A stretch of 57,928 bases of DNA, taken from positions 1 to 57,928 of the forward strand of contig NZ_LUHG01000019.1 of NCBI RefSeq assembly GCF_001623405.1, given 5' to 3'. Numbering within the stretch: the stretch's first letter is position 1; every line of letters starts with the position of its first letter. Below the pieces are notes generated by a model. That model had not been told where the DNA came from. It saw only the letters and a list, made by a program, of their open reading frames with translations, and searched no databases. Made by a program: the position numbers and the translations under genes. Of the stretch, positions 18,556 to 26,636 are shown one piece after another. The DNA is from Hydrotalea flava. GTDB lineage: Bacteria; Bacteroidota; Bacteroidia; Chitinophagales; Chitinophagaceae.

Positions 18556-19047
18556 TTATAAAAGGGTGTCTTTATCTACATAAGCATTAAAAACAGTACC
18601 TTCTTCGTATTTGGCGTTTTTGCCATTAAACAATAAGGCTACCGGCGATACCAATAGGGCACCGGCTGCAACAGCAGCACCGCTTCCTTTTAAATTTTTG
18701 GCTATCTGGCTACGCAGCTTTACCACCTTGCCGTTGGGCAAATACATATAATCAATACTAAAAGCTAATTTCCCTTTTTTGCCCAAAGCCTTAGAACGTT
18801 CTGCTGCTGTAATCGTGCCGGTTATTTTTGCTCCTTTTTGCACCACTACTTTGTTATTCAACACAATATCCTCTGCTAATACAAAAGGGATGGTTTCGCC
18901 TACACTGGCAGATTTTCCATTAAGTGCCTGTGTAAGTTCAGCTTTAATAATGGTACCCTCTGTTAATATAAGAGCGCCGGTAGTATCGGTTTGTGCCCAT
19001 AAATATGTAGGCAGTAGCATGAGCATTACAGCAATGATTTTTTTCAT
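18556..19047 (-). CDS. Conserved secreted protein (163 aa)
   Basis: I chose the ATG at 19047 because it gives a clean signal peptide (MKKIIAVMLMLLPTYLWA-Q); a start 42 nt upstream would bury it. The mature part is beta-rich: EGTIIKAELTQALNGKSA, VGETIPFVLAEDIVLNNK, then KGAKITGTITAAERSKALGK and KGKLAFSIDYMYLPNGKVV. I know this arrangement from hypothetical periplasmic proteins of Bacteroidota and cannot name a function. A glycine/alanine stretch near the C-terminus (GSGAAVAAGALLVSPVALL) could be a membrane-associated segment. It is the first gene of a tight three-gene run. Confidence 0.75.
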   Translation of the reverse strand: MKKIIAVMLMLLPTYLWAQTDTTGALILTEGTIIKAELTQALNGKSASVGETIPFVLAEDIVLNNKVVVQKGAKITGTITAAERSKALGKKGKLAFSIDYMYLPNGKVVKLRSQIAKNLKGSGAAVAAGALLVSPVALLFNGKNAKYEEGTVFNAYVDKDTLL

Positions 19048-19064
19048 AAATAAATTTTGAGGGC

Positions 19065-19081
19065 AATGTATAAAATACATT
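19065..19081. promoter_or_regulatory. 17 bp inverted repeat upstream of the secreted-protein operon
   Basis: AATGTAT-AAA-ATACATT is perfectly symmetric and lies 18 nt upstream of the start at 19047. Its position suits an operator or a structured leader. No regulator can be assigned. Confidence 0.35.
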
Positions 19082-19260
19082 ACCTTCAAAAAAACGTATT
19101 TCTACGTATTTTGATTAAAATTAAATTAAAATTTAAAGATATTTTATCTGTTATCGAAAACCGACAGGATTGATGTAGCTCATTATACTTTACGGGTAAC
19201 ATATAAATACCAATTAACAAATTGGGGAAAAAAGCAAGGGGTTGTTGCAGATAAAATAGG

Positions 19261-19332
19261 TGGTCTCACCAAGAATCGAACTTGGATCTAGAGTTTAGGA
19301 AACTCCTATTCTATCCATTGAACTATGAGACC
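19261..19332 (-). tRNA. tRNA-Arg (anticodon CCU)
   Basis: The minus strand folds into a normal 72 nt class I tRNA. It has acceptor stem GGTCTCA/TGAGACC, D-stem GTTC/GAAT, anticodon stem GGAGT/ACTCT with loop TTCCTAA, a 4 nt variable region, T-stem CCAAG/CTTGG with loop TTCGATT, and discriminator A. The anticodon CCT reads AGG. CCA is not encoded. It marks the edge of the decayed block to its left. Confidence 0.97.
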
Positions 19333-19444
19333 ATTCATTTTTTAGCAGTAAAAATGGCCACAAATGTAGGCGTTTCCTGCTGAAAAAGTAAAGTAGAACA
19401 AGATAAAATATAGCCCACCAATAGAATAAGCTTAGTTAATCCAA

Positions 19445-20851
19445 CTAAGGCTGTGCAGGGGCTGTAGCCGTAAACAGGGTCCATGGCCAGGCTTTCATAT
19501 CTTTTAAATATTTTGATTGCCAGGCATATTCAGGATGGGCTTTATAAAATTTTTCACCAATAAAATCTTCGCCGCAAGGATGGCCCATATGTGCCCAAAA
19601 TTGCATTTTACCGGCCAATGCAGCAGTGGTTACTTTGCCTTGCACAGCCCCCATAGGGTAATATGGTGCCAAATCCCATTCCGAACAACCTTTCACATCC
19701 TCATCAATATGTCCGCAAATAACACAACGGTTATTGGCCGTAATGTTATCCAGCGCATCATAATGGTCGGCTTCTATTTGTTGGCCGGTAGCTGCATCTA
19801 ATTTACCCTTCATATCTACCAGTACCAATTGTTCCATTCTGCGTTTACGGGCGTTGGGGCTGGTGGTTGCATCGTTTATATTAAAAGTGGTTTCTTCTTT
19901 AATGAGTTTTTCGTCACTGGGAAAATTAGAACCTATCATACCTGTATCTTTACTACGCCATACCCTGTAATCTTTTAAACCCAATTCTAATTTAGCCACC
20001 TCATTGGTTTTGGTATCGCCCAATAACCAATCGTTGGCATAACCGCCATTATTGCCTTTGGTAAAAATGGCAATGGCATCATCAATACTATTGGCATATT
20101 GCGCCACTTTTCTGGCTCTTTCAAATTCAGGAATGCCTGCGGTATCAAAACCTTTAAACTGAGTAATGGTGGTTTCTGTAATCAGCAAGCCATTACCGGT
20201 AATCACAAAATCATCGCCGCTATGTATAAACCCGGGCATACAATCCATCATAATATGATTACCTTTTTCGGGCACTATATCGGCAATTACATTCCAGTGC
20301 TGGCCAATAATATATTCTGTCCAGTTATTATGCCCTATTACAATTTTACCATCTTTGGTATAACTGCCGGTAGCAATAAAGGCACTACAATTACCCGGTG
20401 CTTTGTTATTGCCACTACCCGGATTTACCTTATCCATTAATTGTGGCACATAATAAAAAGCCAGTTCTTCCGTAGCATTGTAAGCGGTAAGGTCTAAACT
20501 ATCGTAATGCAATCCTTTATCCTGCAATCCGGCTACCATACCATTAATTTCGTCCTTATACTCTCTGTCTAATTTATCCCATAAAAAGTTACGGGCACAG
20601 GCGCGGTAAAATGCCCAGTCTTTTTTGGTTTCATGCGCTAAATAATATGCAGTAGCCTGCATGGCTGTATCAATTTCATTGGCCAATAAATAGCCATGCT
20701 GATAACCTATTACTGCAGGCGCACCTTCCAGATGCACATAAACCCATCCATTTTTGTTTTCTTTAAATGCTTTGGCCAAACGTTTGTCGGCCTTTGGCGA
20801 ATGGCAGGCTGCGAATGCGGCCAAACAGAGTAACAGTATTCCCGATTTCAT
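19445..20851 (-). CDS. C45-type / phospholipase B-like Ntn hydrolase lipoprotein
   Basis: The ATG at 20851 gives a 468-residue protein with lipobox FAAC (Cys16). The core motif GNCSAF, followed by TKDGKIVIGHNNWTEY, is that of autoproteolytic Ntn hydrolases of the acyl-CoA:6-APA acyltransferase (peptidase C45) and phospholipase B-like families. Cys155 would be the nucleophile exposed by self-cleavage. An upstream block (GYQHGYLLANEI) and the NATEELAFY stretch also fit. Members cleave or transfer acyl amide or ester groups; the substrate here is unknown. It is predicted to act in the periplasm or at the outer membrane. It stands alone, between the tRNA-Arg and a 429 nt gap. Confidence 0.88.
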   Translation of the reverse strand: MKSGILLLCLAAFAACHSPKADKRLAKAFKENKNGWVYVHLEGAPAVIGYQHGYLLANEIDTAMQATAYYLAHETKKDWAFYRACARNFLWDKLDREYKDEINGMVAGLQDKGLHYDSLDLTAYNATEELAFYYVPQLMDKVNPGSGNNKAPGNCSAFIATGSYTKDGKIVIGHNNWTEYIIGQHWNVIADIVPEKGNHIMMDCMPGFIHSGDDFVITGNGLLITETTITQFKGFDTAGIPEFERARKVAQYANSIDDAIAIFTKGNNGGYANDWLLGDTKTNEVAKLELGLKDYRVWRSKDTGMIGSNFPSDEKLIKEETTFNINDATTSPNARKRRMEQLVLVDMKGKLDAATGQQIEADHYDALDNITANNRCVICGHIDEDVKGCSEWDLAPYYPMGAVQGKVTTAALAGKMQFWAHMGHPCGEDFIGEKFYKAHPEYAWQSKYLKDMKAWPWTLFTATAPAQP

Positions 20852-21280
20852 GTGCAATAGTTTTGGTCAATGAAAGTTAGCAGTAAATAATCATATACCT
20901 GCTGAAAATTTGCTTAAAGTACACTACCGGCAGCAGATAACATTTGTTGCCTTTTGAGGGTTAACCCTCCTAGTTTTGGGTGAAATACAGCTATTTCAAA
21001 CAGGGGAAAGCTACCTGCCTGCTTCGACACTGCTTCGACTCAACAGCGTTGCGCAACGCTGTAAACTCGAATTTGGATGAGAAAGGGATGGGCTTTGAAA
21101 ATGCCCCGGTAAATCCAGAAATGCTGACCGGTTGTTTCCTGAACAGCTAAACAATACTTTCAAAAGGCCGCATCAACCAAGGTTTTCCAGCCATTATAAA
21201 CGCCTTAAATTCAGTATTCAGCTATGCCGTCCGTCAGGTATCCATCTAAAACGCGTATCTTCCCACTTAAAATAAATGGT
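20852..21280. other. Gene-poor gap with two perfect palindromes and a short direct repeat
   Basis: No gene with convincing coding character is visible in this 429 nt. It holds GAGGGTTAACCCTC (20956-20969), a 14 bp perfect palindrome. It also holds a 20 bp perfect palindrome at 21043-21062 and, just before it, two copies of CTGCTTCGAC 11 nt apart (near 21019-21039). The arrangement looks like the remains of a small dispersed repeat element. Confidence 0.5.
21043..21062. repeat. 20 bp perfect palindrome
   Basis: ACAGCGTTGCGCAACGCTGT is perfectly self-complementary. It is GC-rich compared with its surroundings and sits next to a repeated CTGCTTCGAC. It could form a hairpin, be part of a repeat family, or be a protein site. 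Confidence 0.6.
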
Positions 21281-21748
21281 ATGAAACAACTTGCCTTTCC
21301 CTTCCTAATGGTTTTATTGTGCCTGAGCACTGCTCTTTCAGCTCAAAAAACCAATATTGCACAAATACGCCCCACCCTTAACCATATTGCAGTGTATGTG
21401 TATGACTTACAAAAACAGGCCGATTTTTATCACCAAGTGATGTATTTAGATACCATACCCGAACCTTTTCATGATGGCAGGCATGTTTGGTTTCGTATTG
21501 GCCCGCATAGCCAGTTGCACCTGATACAAGGTGCTAAAATGATTGTACGCCATGATATTAATACCCATATTTGTTTTGCTGTACCCAATTTACAGGCATT
21601 TATGGAACACTTAAACCAATTGGGCGTGGCGTACCAAAGCTGGACTGGCGAAAGGCATGGCATTACCAAAAGGCAAGATGGTGTGCAACAAATTTACCTG
21701 CAGGATACAGAAGGCAATTGGATTGAAGTGAATGACGACCGCTTTTAA
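21281..21748 (+). CDS. Secreted glyoxalase/VOC-fold protein
   Basis: The ATG at 21281 gives a 155-residue protein with a signal peptide ending STALSA-Q near residue 22. The rest is one VOC (glyoxalase I/bleomycin-resistance) unit: LNHIAVYVYDLQKQADFYHQ, a HVWFRIGPHSQLHLI strand, then NTHICFAVPNLQAFMEHL and a terminal QQIYLQDTEGNWIEVN. Possible metal ligands are the His in LNHIAV, the His in LHLI and the Glu in WIEV, the usual VOC positions. Export of such a protein is less common than the cytoplasmic form. The substrate cannot be inferred. Confidence 0.88.
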   Translation: MKQLAFPFLMVLLCLSTALSAQKTNIAQIRPTLNHIAVYVYDLQKQADFYHQVMYLDTIPEPFHDGRHVWFRIGPHSQLHLIQGAKMIVRHDINTHICFAVPNLQAFMEHLNQLGVAYQSWTGERHGITKRQDGVQQIYLQDTEGNWIEVNDDRF

Positions 21749-21798
21749 CCAAGCATAAAGCCCCTAAAATCAGGCATACGCTTTGTGCTTTTGCACCC

Positions 21799-21806
21799 TA
21801 TCTTTG
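21799..21806 (+). promoter_or_regulatory. Bacteroidota -7 promoter element
   Basis: TATCTTTG is an exact match to the Bacteroidota primary-sigma -7 consensus TAnnTTTG. It lies 19 nt upstream of the ATG at 21826, so the transcript leader would be very short. A TTTG-type -33 element at the usual spacing is not clear. Confidence 0.5.
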
Positions 21807-21825
21807 CAGCCCATAAAAACTATGT

Positions 21826-22476
21826 ATGAAGTTGTATAACCTGATTATTAAATATAGATTCTGGCTCGGTATACTTTCATTGATACTGGCAGTGATTGTA
21901 ACCATTATGAGTGGATTTTGGCCGGCATTTGTTTTGTATTTTCTGGGTGTAATTGCCCTATTTACCCATTTCTTTATTGGCCCCCTGCGTTTAATTCAGG
22001 AACCAATGGAACAGGGCAATGTGGAAGCAGTAGAAAAAATACTGAATACCATCTGGTTTCCCAATTTGTTGTACAAACCGGTTCGTTCTACCTATTTTAC
22101 CATAAAAGGTAATTTAGCCATGATGAATCAGGATTTTGATACGGCCGAAAAACATCTGAAAAAAAGCAACGATTTGGGTGCCCCCATGCCCGAAGCCGAA
22201 GGCGCCAATAAGTTACAATTGGGTATGATGGCCATGCAAAAAGGCGATTTAAAACAAGCCGAAACTTATATGCGTGCAGCCATTCGTTTGGGTATTCCCG
22301 ATAAAGAAAGTGAAGCAGTGGCTTTCTTGGGTATGTGCCAGATTTTTATGAATAAGCGTGAATTCAGGGCTGCCAAAGATTATTTTAGAAAAGCCAAAGC
22401 CTGTAAGCCCAAAACCAAACAGGTGGTTGACCAGATTAAAGAAATTGAAAAATACATTTCCCGTATTCCCGGATAA
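21826..22476 (+). CDS. Membrane-anchored TPR protein
   Basis: This 216-residue protein has two membrane segments at about residues 12-30 and 32-52, followed by a cytoplasmic tail of TPR-like helix pairs. These include NAEA-type spacing in FTIKGNLAMMNQDFDTAEKHL, then KLQLGMMAMQKGDLKQAETYM, and AFLGMCQIFMNKREFRAAKDYF. Such proteins act as scaffolds; no partner can be named. It is preceded by a good -7 element. The next gene begins 50 nt later on the same strand and may be cotranscribed. Confidence 0.8.
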   Translation: MKLYNLIIKYRFWLGILSLILAVIVTIMSGFWPAFVLYFLGVIALFTHFFIGPLRLIQEPMEQGNVEAVEKILNTIWFPNLLYKPVRSTYFTIKGNLAMMNQDFDTAEKHLKKSNDLGAPMPEAEGANKLQLGMMAMQKGDLKQAETYMRAAIRLGIPDKESEAVAFLGMCQIFMNKREFRAAKDYFRKAKACKPKTKQVVDQIKEIEKYISRIPG

Positions 22477-22526
22477 ATTGATTGAATACAGTTGGTATGC
22501 GTGTATGGCAATTCATATCCCGTTGC

Positions 22527-22937
22527 ATGAAAAAGCTGATGCTATTGTTTGTAATGGCAGGCTTTAGCTTATCCACGCTGGTTACCATGCCCAACCATTT
22601 TAATGCAGGGCGCAGTTTCATTGCTTTATATAATTATTGCCTGCAGGAAGATGATAATATGAACCTGCTTGAATTTATTGGCGAAAAATTATTATTGGCC
22701 GGCTTTGACCCTACCGAGCATCAGGAAACACGTGCTGCTACAGAGCATCCTTTTCTGCCGGTACCCAATGCTTCGGCCATGGGTTTTAATATTTTATTTT
22801 ATAATCCTATTCAATTTTCTGCTACCATCCATCCTTGTATAGTACAACAAGCCTATACCGTTGTAAACAAATTGCACCTATTGTTATCCGGCTATCCGGG
22901 TGCCATCTTTCATCCTCCATTACCCGTTACCTGCTAA
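22527..22937 (+). CDS. Small secreted protein next to TonB receptor (136 aa)
   Basis: Starting at the ATG at 22527 (MKKLMLLFVMAGFSLSTL), the product has an N-terminal signal peptide. The rest contains several His and Cys residues (HFNAGRS, EHQETRAATEHPFLPVP, FHPPLPVTC). I do not recognise a named family. It sits directly upstream of a TonB-dependent receptor, with which it may share a substrate. The His-rich character makes a metal-related role possible but this is speculation. Confidence 0.6.
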   Translation: MKKLMLLFVMAGFSLSTLVTMPNHFNAGRSFIALYNYCLQEDDNMNLLEFIGEKLLLAGFDPTEHQETRAATEHPFLPVPNASAMGFNILFYNPIQFSATIHPCIVQQAYTVVNKLHLLLSGYPGAIFHPPLPVTC

Positions 22938-23098
22938 ACAATGCAGTTCCTTTTCATTTAAATACATTGCGGCAATACAAATGTTATGGTGGCTATGAAA
23001 TACGTTTTTCAGCACCTAAAACTTTGTAATTCGGGTTAATGCCTTATACACAGCGAAGCTGCATTGCAGTAATGTATTGTTTTGTTGATTTAAATTGA

Positions 23099-25282
23099 AT
23101 GATCATGCTTCGTATATATTTATTTTGTTTATCCCTGTTTTTATTACAGTCAGTTACTGCACAACAAACCATTCAGGGTATTGTGTTGGATAGTAGCGGC
23201 ACTCACCCGCTGCCCGGCGTTTCAGTTACTTTACCAGCAATAAAAAAAATTACGATGACCGATAGCACCGGCCATTTTTTGTTTCAACTCAATACTTCGG
23301 AACTGAAACAGAAAATTCGGTTTAGTCATACCGGTTTTACCATCAAAGATTCCGTTATTCATTTACCCGCCAAAGGTGCAGTTACCATTCGCATAGCACT
23401 AAATAACCAAACCAATAACCTGGGCGATGTGGTAGTAGTAGCCGCTTCAAAAACCAATTCAAGAATTGAAGATTTACCCACCAGGGTAGAAGTAATTGGT
23501 GCCGAAGAAATTGAAGAAGAAACACAAATTAATCCCGGGAATTTATTGGGCCTGTTAGGCGATGTAGCCGGCATTCAGGTACAACAAACCAATGCAGCCA
23601 CCGGCAATGCCGATTTGCGTATACAGGGCTTACCCGGCAGGTACACCCAAATACTGCGCGATGGCATGCCCCTGTTTGCGGGTTATTCGGGTAGCTTTGG
23701 CTTGTTGCAAATTCCGCCTTTAGATTTAAAACAAGTAGAGTTAATAAAAGGCGCCTCTTCCACTTTATATGGTGGAGGTGCCATTGCCGGAATGATGAAC
23801 TTAGTATCAAAAACACCCAAACGCAACCAACCGGAAAATAGTTTTATTATCAATCAAACATCGTTATTAGAAAACAATCTCAATGTATTTTCTTCCGCTC
23901 GTAACAATAATATTGGTTATACCCTGTTTGCAGGCGGTAACTTACAACAGGCGGTAGATGTGTACAACAATGGCTTTAGTATCGTGCCCAATATAAAAAG
24001 CATTTTTGTGCATCCCCGTATTTTTCTTTACAACAATCCTAACAGTACCCTTATTGTAGGCTATACGTTGAATGCAGAAGACAGGAAGGGTGGCGACATG
24101 CAGGTATTAGACGGGAAGGCCAATGCAACACATCAATTCTTTATTCAAAACAAAAGCTTACGGCATACCCTTGATGCAGATTGGGAAAACAATTTGAATA
24201 ACGGTGCCCGATTAAGTCTGAAAGCCACTACCAGCTTGTATAACCGGCAGGTAATTACCAATTTGTTTGGGATGAAAGCGCAACAAAACCTATGGTATAG
24301 CGAATTGACTTACAGCAAAAAATCGGCACAACACAATTGGATTGCCGGGCTAAATTTTAACGGTGATGCATTTGTGAAACATCAACCCGACACCACTTTA
24401 TTAACCAATGAAAATGGGTATACCATTGGCGGATATGTACAAGACGATTGGAAAATAACACCGGCGTTAACAGCAGAAGCCGGGTTACGAGCCGACCATC
24501 ATAGCGTTTATGGCAATTTTTTATTGCCGCGTATTTCTTTCATGTATCGATTGATCCCTCAATTAACTATGCGTTTGGGTGGTGGCATGGGTTATAAAAC
24601 CCCCTCTTTATTTTCGGGAGATGTTGATGAACGCGATTACCGTTACTTAGCTGGTTATAAACCCGGCACTCTTGCAGAGAAAAGCACTGGCGCAAACTTC
24701 GACATCAATTACAAATGGCGGGGGGAAGAATGGCAGTTTACCCTGAATCAGAGTTTTTTTTATACGGCCATTCAGCATCCCTTATTGCTCGATTCGCTCA
24801 CCAATCCATTAAACATGCACTGGTACAATGCACCGCAAAATATTACCACGGTTGGTTTTGAAACCTATTTGCAGGCAAGAGAAGATGAAACCGAATTGTA
24901 TTTAGGATATGTATTTACCAATACACAAAGAAAATATGATTTGCAGGCACCCAATTTCCCCTTAATTGCCAAACACAAAATAGCCGGATTGGCCAGTTTT
25001 GAATTAGAAGATCATTTTAGAATTGGTTTAGAATTATCGTACACCGGGAAACAATTTTTGGAGGATGGCAGCACAACCAGAGATTACATTCTGTCGGCCG
25101 CCATGCTGAATTACCGGTTTAAAAAAATATCTATTGTTTTGAATTGTGAAAATCTGTTTAACTTTAAACAAGGCAATTATGAGCAATTGGTATATCCGCC
25201 TTATACTAATCCGGTGTTTAGTGATATTTGGGGGCCATTAGAAGGCAGGGTATTTAACTTATCGCTACAAGTAAAATGGTAA
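23099..25282 (+). CDS. TonB-dependent outer-membrane receptor
   Basis: This 727-residue receptor has a signal peptide ending SVTA-QQ (an alternative ATG at 23105 removes two residues). A carboxypeptidase-like domain covers about residues 24-105 (TIQGIVLDSSGTHPLPGVSV). The plug carries LGDVVVVAASKTNSRIEDLP, RIQGLPGRYTQILRDGMPLF and LKQVELIKGASSTLYGGGA. The barrel ends in LSLQVKW with a terminal aromatic residue. It is not SusC-like in the plug and is of the CirA/FepA size class, so a siderophore, metal complex or cobalamin is more likely than a glycan. No SusD accompanies it. Small genes on both sides (22527 and 25345/25509) run in the same direction. Confidence 0.95.
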   Translation: MIMLRIYLFCLSLFLLQSVTAQQTIQGIVLDSSGTHPLPGVSVTLPAIKKITMTDSTGHFLFQLNTSELKQKIRFSHTGFTIKDSVIHLPAKGAVTIRIALNNQTNNLGDVVVVAASKTNSRIEDLPTRVEVIGAEEIEEETQINPGNLLGLLGDVAGIQVQQTNAATGNADLRIQGLPGRYTQILRDGMPLFAGYSGSFGLLQIPPLDLKQVELIKGASSTLYGGGAIAGMMNLVSKTPKRNQPENSFIINQTSLLENNLNVFSSARNNNIGYTLFAGGNLQQAVDVYNNGFSIVPNIKSIFVHPRIFLYNNPNSTLIVGYTLNAEDRKGGDMQVLDGKANATHQFFIQNKSLRHTLDADWENNLNNGARLSLKATTSLYNRQVITNLFGMKAQQNLWYSELTYSKKSAQHNWIAGLNFNGDAFVKHQPDTTLLTNENGYTIGGYVQDDWKITPALTAEAGLRADHHSVYGNFLLPRISFMYRLIPQLTMRLGGGMGYKTPSLFSGDVDERDYRYLAGYKPGTLAEKSTGANFDINYKWRGEEWQFTLNQSFFYTAIQHPLLLDSLTNPLNMHWYNAPQNITTVGFETYLQAREDETELYLGYVFTNTQRKYDLQAPNFPLIAKHKIAGLASFELEDHFRIGLELSYTGKQFLEDGSTTRDYILSAAMLNYRFKKISIVLNCENLFNFKQGNYEQLVYPPYTNPVFSDIWGPLEGRVFNLSLQVKW

Positions 25283-25344
25283 AAACAACGTATGTGATTT
25301 TTGTCATGTTTCTATTAAAACAAACCGTTTAATTTTATACCGGA

Positions 25345-25473
25345 ATGAAAGGTGTTTGGCTACGATTGTTATTAGTTTGCATCATTTGTGCTTTATTGGC
25401 TTGGGGGGTAGCGGGAATTATACAGGCTTTTTTGCCGGATACCTACAAGGGAACAATACAATTATTGGATTGA
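25345..25473 (+). CDS. Small single-span membrane protein (42 aa)
   Basis: An ATG at 25345 opens 42 codons with one strong membrane helix (residues 6-28, VWLRLLLVCIICALLAWGV) and a charged C-terminus. It lies 62 nt after the TonB receptor and 35 nt before the DUF2892 protein, all on one strand. Size and hydrophobicity make translation plausible. Homologues would be needed for proof. Confidence 0.5.
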   Translation: MKGVWLRLLLVCIICALLAWGVAGIIQAFLPDTYKGTIQLLD

Positions 25474-25508
25474 AATTTTACATCATTAAAAAAAACAAAA
25501 ACAGGTAT

Positions 25509-25721
25509 ATGAAAAAAAACATGGGCGGTGCTGACCGCATTATCCGCGTAATACTGGCCATTGTATTTGGCATCTTGTATTTTACGCAAACCGTTACCGG
25601 AACTTTGGGTATTATTTTATTGGTATTAGGAGCTGTTTTTCTAGCTACCTCATTCATTTCATTTTGCCCCTTATACACCATTTTTGGCATTAAAACCTGT
25701 AAAGTAACACCCAAGAAATAA
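25509..25721 (+). CDS. DUF2892-family small membrane protein
   Basis: I chose the ATG at 25509, which gives the standard 70-residue form beginning MKKNMGGADRIIRVILAI. The N-terminal NxGxxDRxIR motif and the two membrane segments (about residues 13-30 and 33-55), followed by CPLYTIFGIKTC, are diagnostic of DUF2892 (YgaP-like membrane unit). The two Cys near the C-terminus are common in the family, sometimes with rhodanese partners. It ends the TonB-receptor gene string and is followed by a terminator. Confidence 0.9.
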   Translation: MKKNMGGADRIIRVILAIVFGILYFTQTVTGTLGIILLVLGAVFLATSFISFCPLYTIFGIKTCKVTPKK

Positions 25722-25760
25722 CATCTTTAAACTTAGTTTATTGTGCTTTGTTTACTGAAT

Positions 25761-25790
25761 AACCCGGATGGTTTTCCACCCGGGTTTTAT
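25761..25790 (+). terminator. Terminator between DUF2892 gene and pgl
   Basis: AACCCGGATGG (25761-25771) pairs with CCACCCGGGTT (25776-25786) with one mismatch and a TTTT loop, followed by T residues. It lies between convergent genes and can serve both. Confidence 0.8.
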
Positions 25791-25793
25791 GCT

Positions 25794-26525
25794 TTATTTA
25801 TAGGATAACAGCGCCGCCGCTGCTTCGTCTGTAAACCAGTGTAAACTTCCTTTTGGTTGAATAATTTGTGAAGGATATTGATGCACATTAACAGGCCCTT
25901 CTAATACTTGTTTTAAAGCACTTGCTTTATTAGCACCTGTAGTAATAAATGCCACTTGCGCCGATTGATTAACGATGGGTGCTGTTAAAGTAACCCGATA
26001 CATTTGCTGTGCTTCTAACCACAAATACGTAGCCCATTTTTTTGTTTCATCAATCACCGCCGTACCCGGAAACAACGACAAGGTGTGTCCGTCATCCCCC
26101 ATTCCCAATAATACCAAATCAAAACTAAATGGTTGCCCGTTGAAATATTGGTGTAAAATTTTTTCATAGGCTGTGGCAGAAGCTTCGGGTGTAATATGTT
26201 CCGTTTGCATGATATGAATCTGCTCCGGCCGAACGGGTACATCATTTAACAAGGTATCGAAAGCCATTTTGGCATTATTCCGCTCATCATCAAAAGGTAC
26301 AAAACGTTCATCCCCAAAAAAGAAATGCAATTTTGCCCAATCAATTTTATGCCGATAAGCATTAGATGCCAGTAACAGATACAAACTTTTAGGTGTATTG
26401 CCTCCTGATAATGCAATAGTAAACCGATCCTGCTGTTTTAATTTTTCGGCAATGATATCTACCATCCAGTTGGCAACTGTATGCATCAATATATCGGCAT
26501 TGGGTTCTACATAAAGGGGCATCAT
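25794..26525 (-). CDS. pgl: 6-phosphogluconolactonase
   Basis: The protein hydrolyses 6-phosphoglucono-delta-lactone to 6-phosphogluconate in the cytoplasm. Family motifs are clear: FTIALSGGNTPKSLY, HFFFGDERFVPFDDERNN, LVLLGMGDDGHTLSLFPG and ITTGANKASALKQVLEG. I start it at the ATG at 26525 (243 residues); the adjacent ATG at 26522 is equally possible, and longer starts add an unrelated Cys/Trp-rich stretch. It is the last gene of the gnd-zwf-pgl run, 111 nt after zwf, and completes the oxidative pentose phosphate steps. Confidence 0.95.
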   Translation of the reverse strand: MMPLYVEPNADILMHTVANWMVDIIAEKLKQQDRFTIALSGGNTPKSLYLLLASNAYRHKIDWAKLHFFFGDERFVPFDDERNNAKMAFDTLLNDVPVRPEQIHIMQTEHITPEASATAYEKILHQYFNGQPFSFDLVLLGMGDDGHTLSLFPGTAVIDETKKWATYLWLEAQQMYRVTLTAPIVNQSAQVAFITTGANKASALKQVLEGPVNVHQYPSQIIQPKGSLHWFTDEAAAALLSYK

Positions 26526-26636
26526 TAGTATTTTAAAAATGAATAATTCAATTTCACAACAAGGGCACCACGTTAGAAGCCATTGTTTCCATTTCAATGG
26601 CTCTATAGACTTAACTTATTTACCTCAACAAAACTA

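Noticed and set aside
21061-21145. A short frame (LDEKGMGFENAPVNPEM...) on the plus strand in the 429 nt gap
   Set aside because: It has no start-site support or homology I recognise, and begins next to the repeat-like palindrome.
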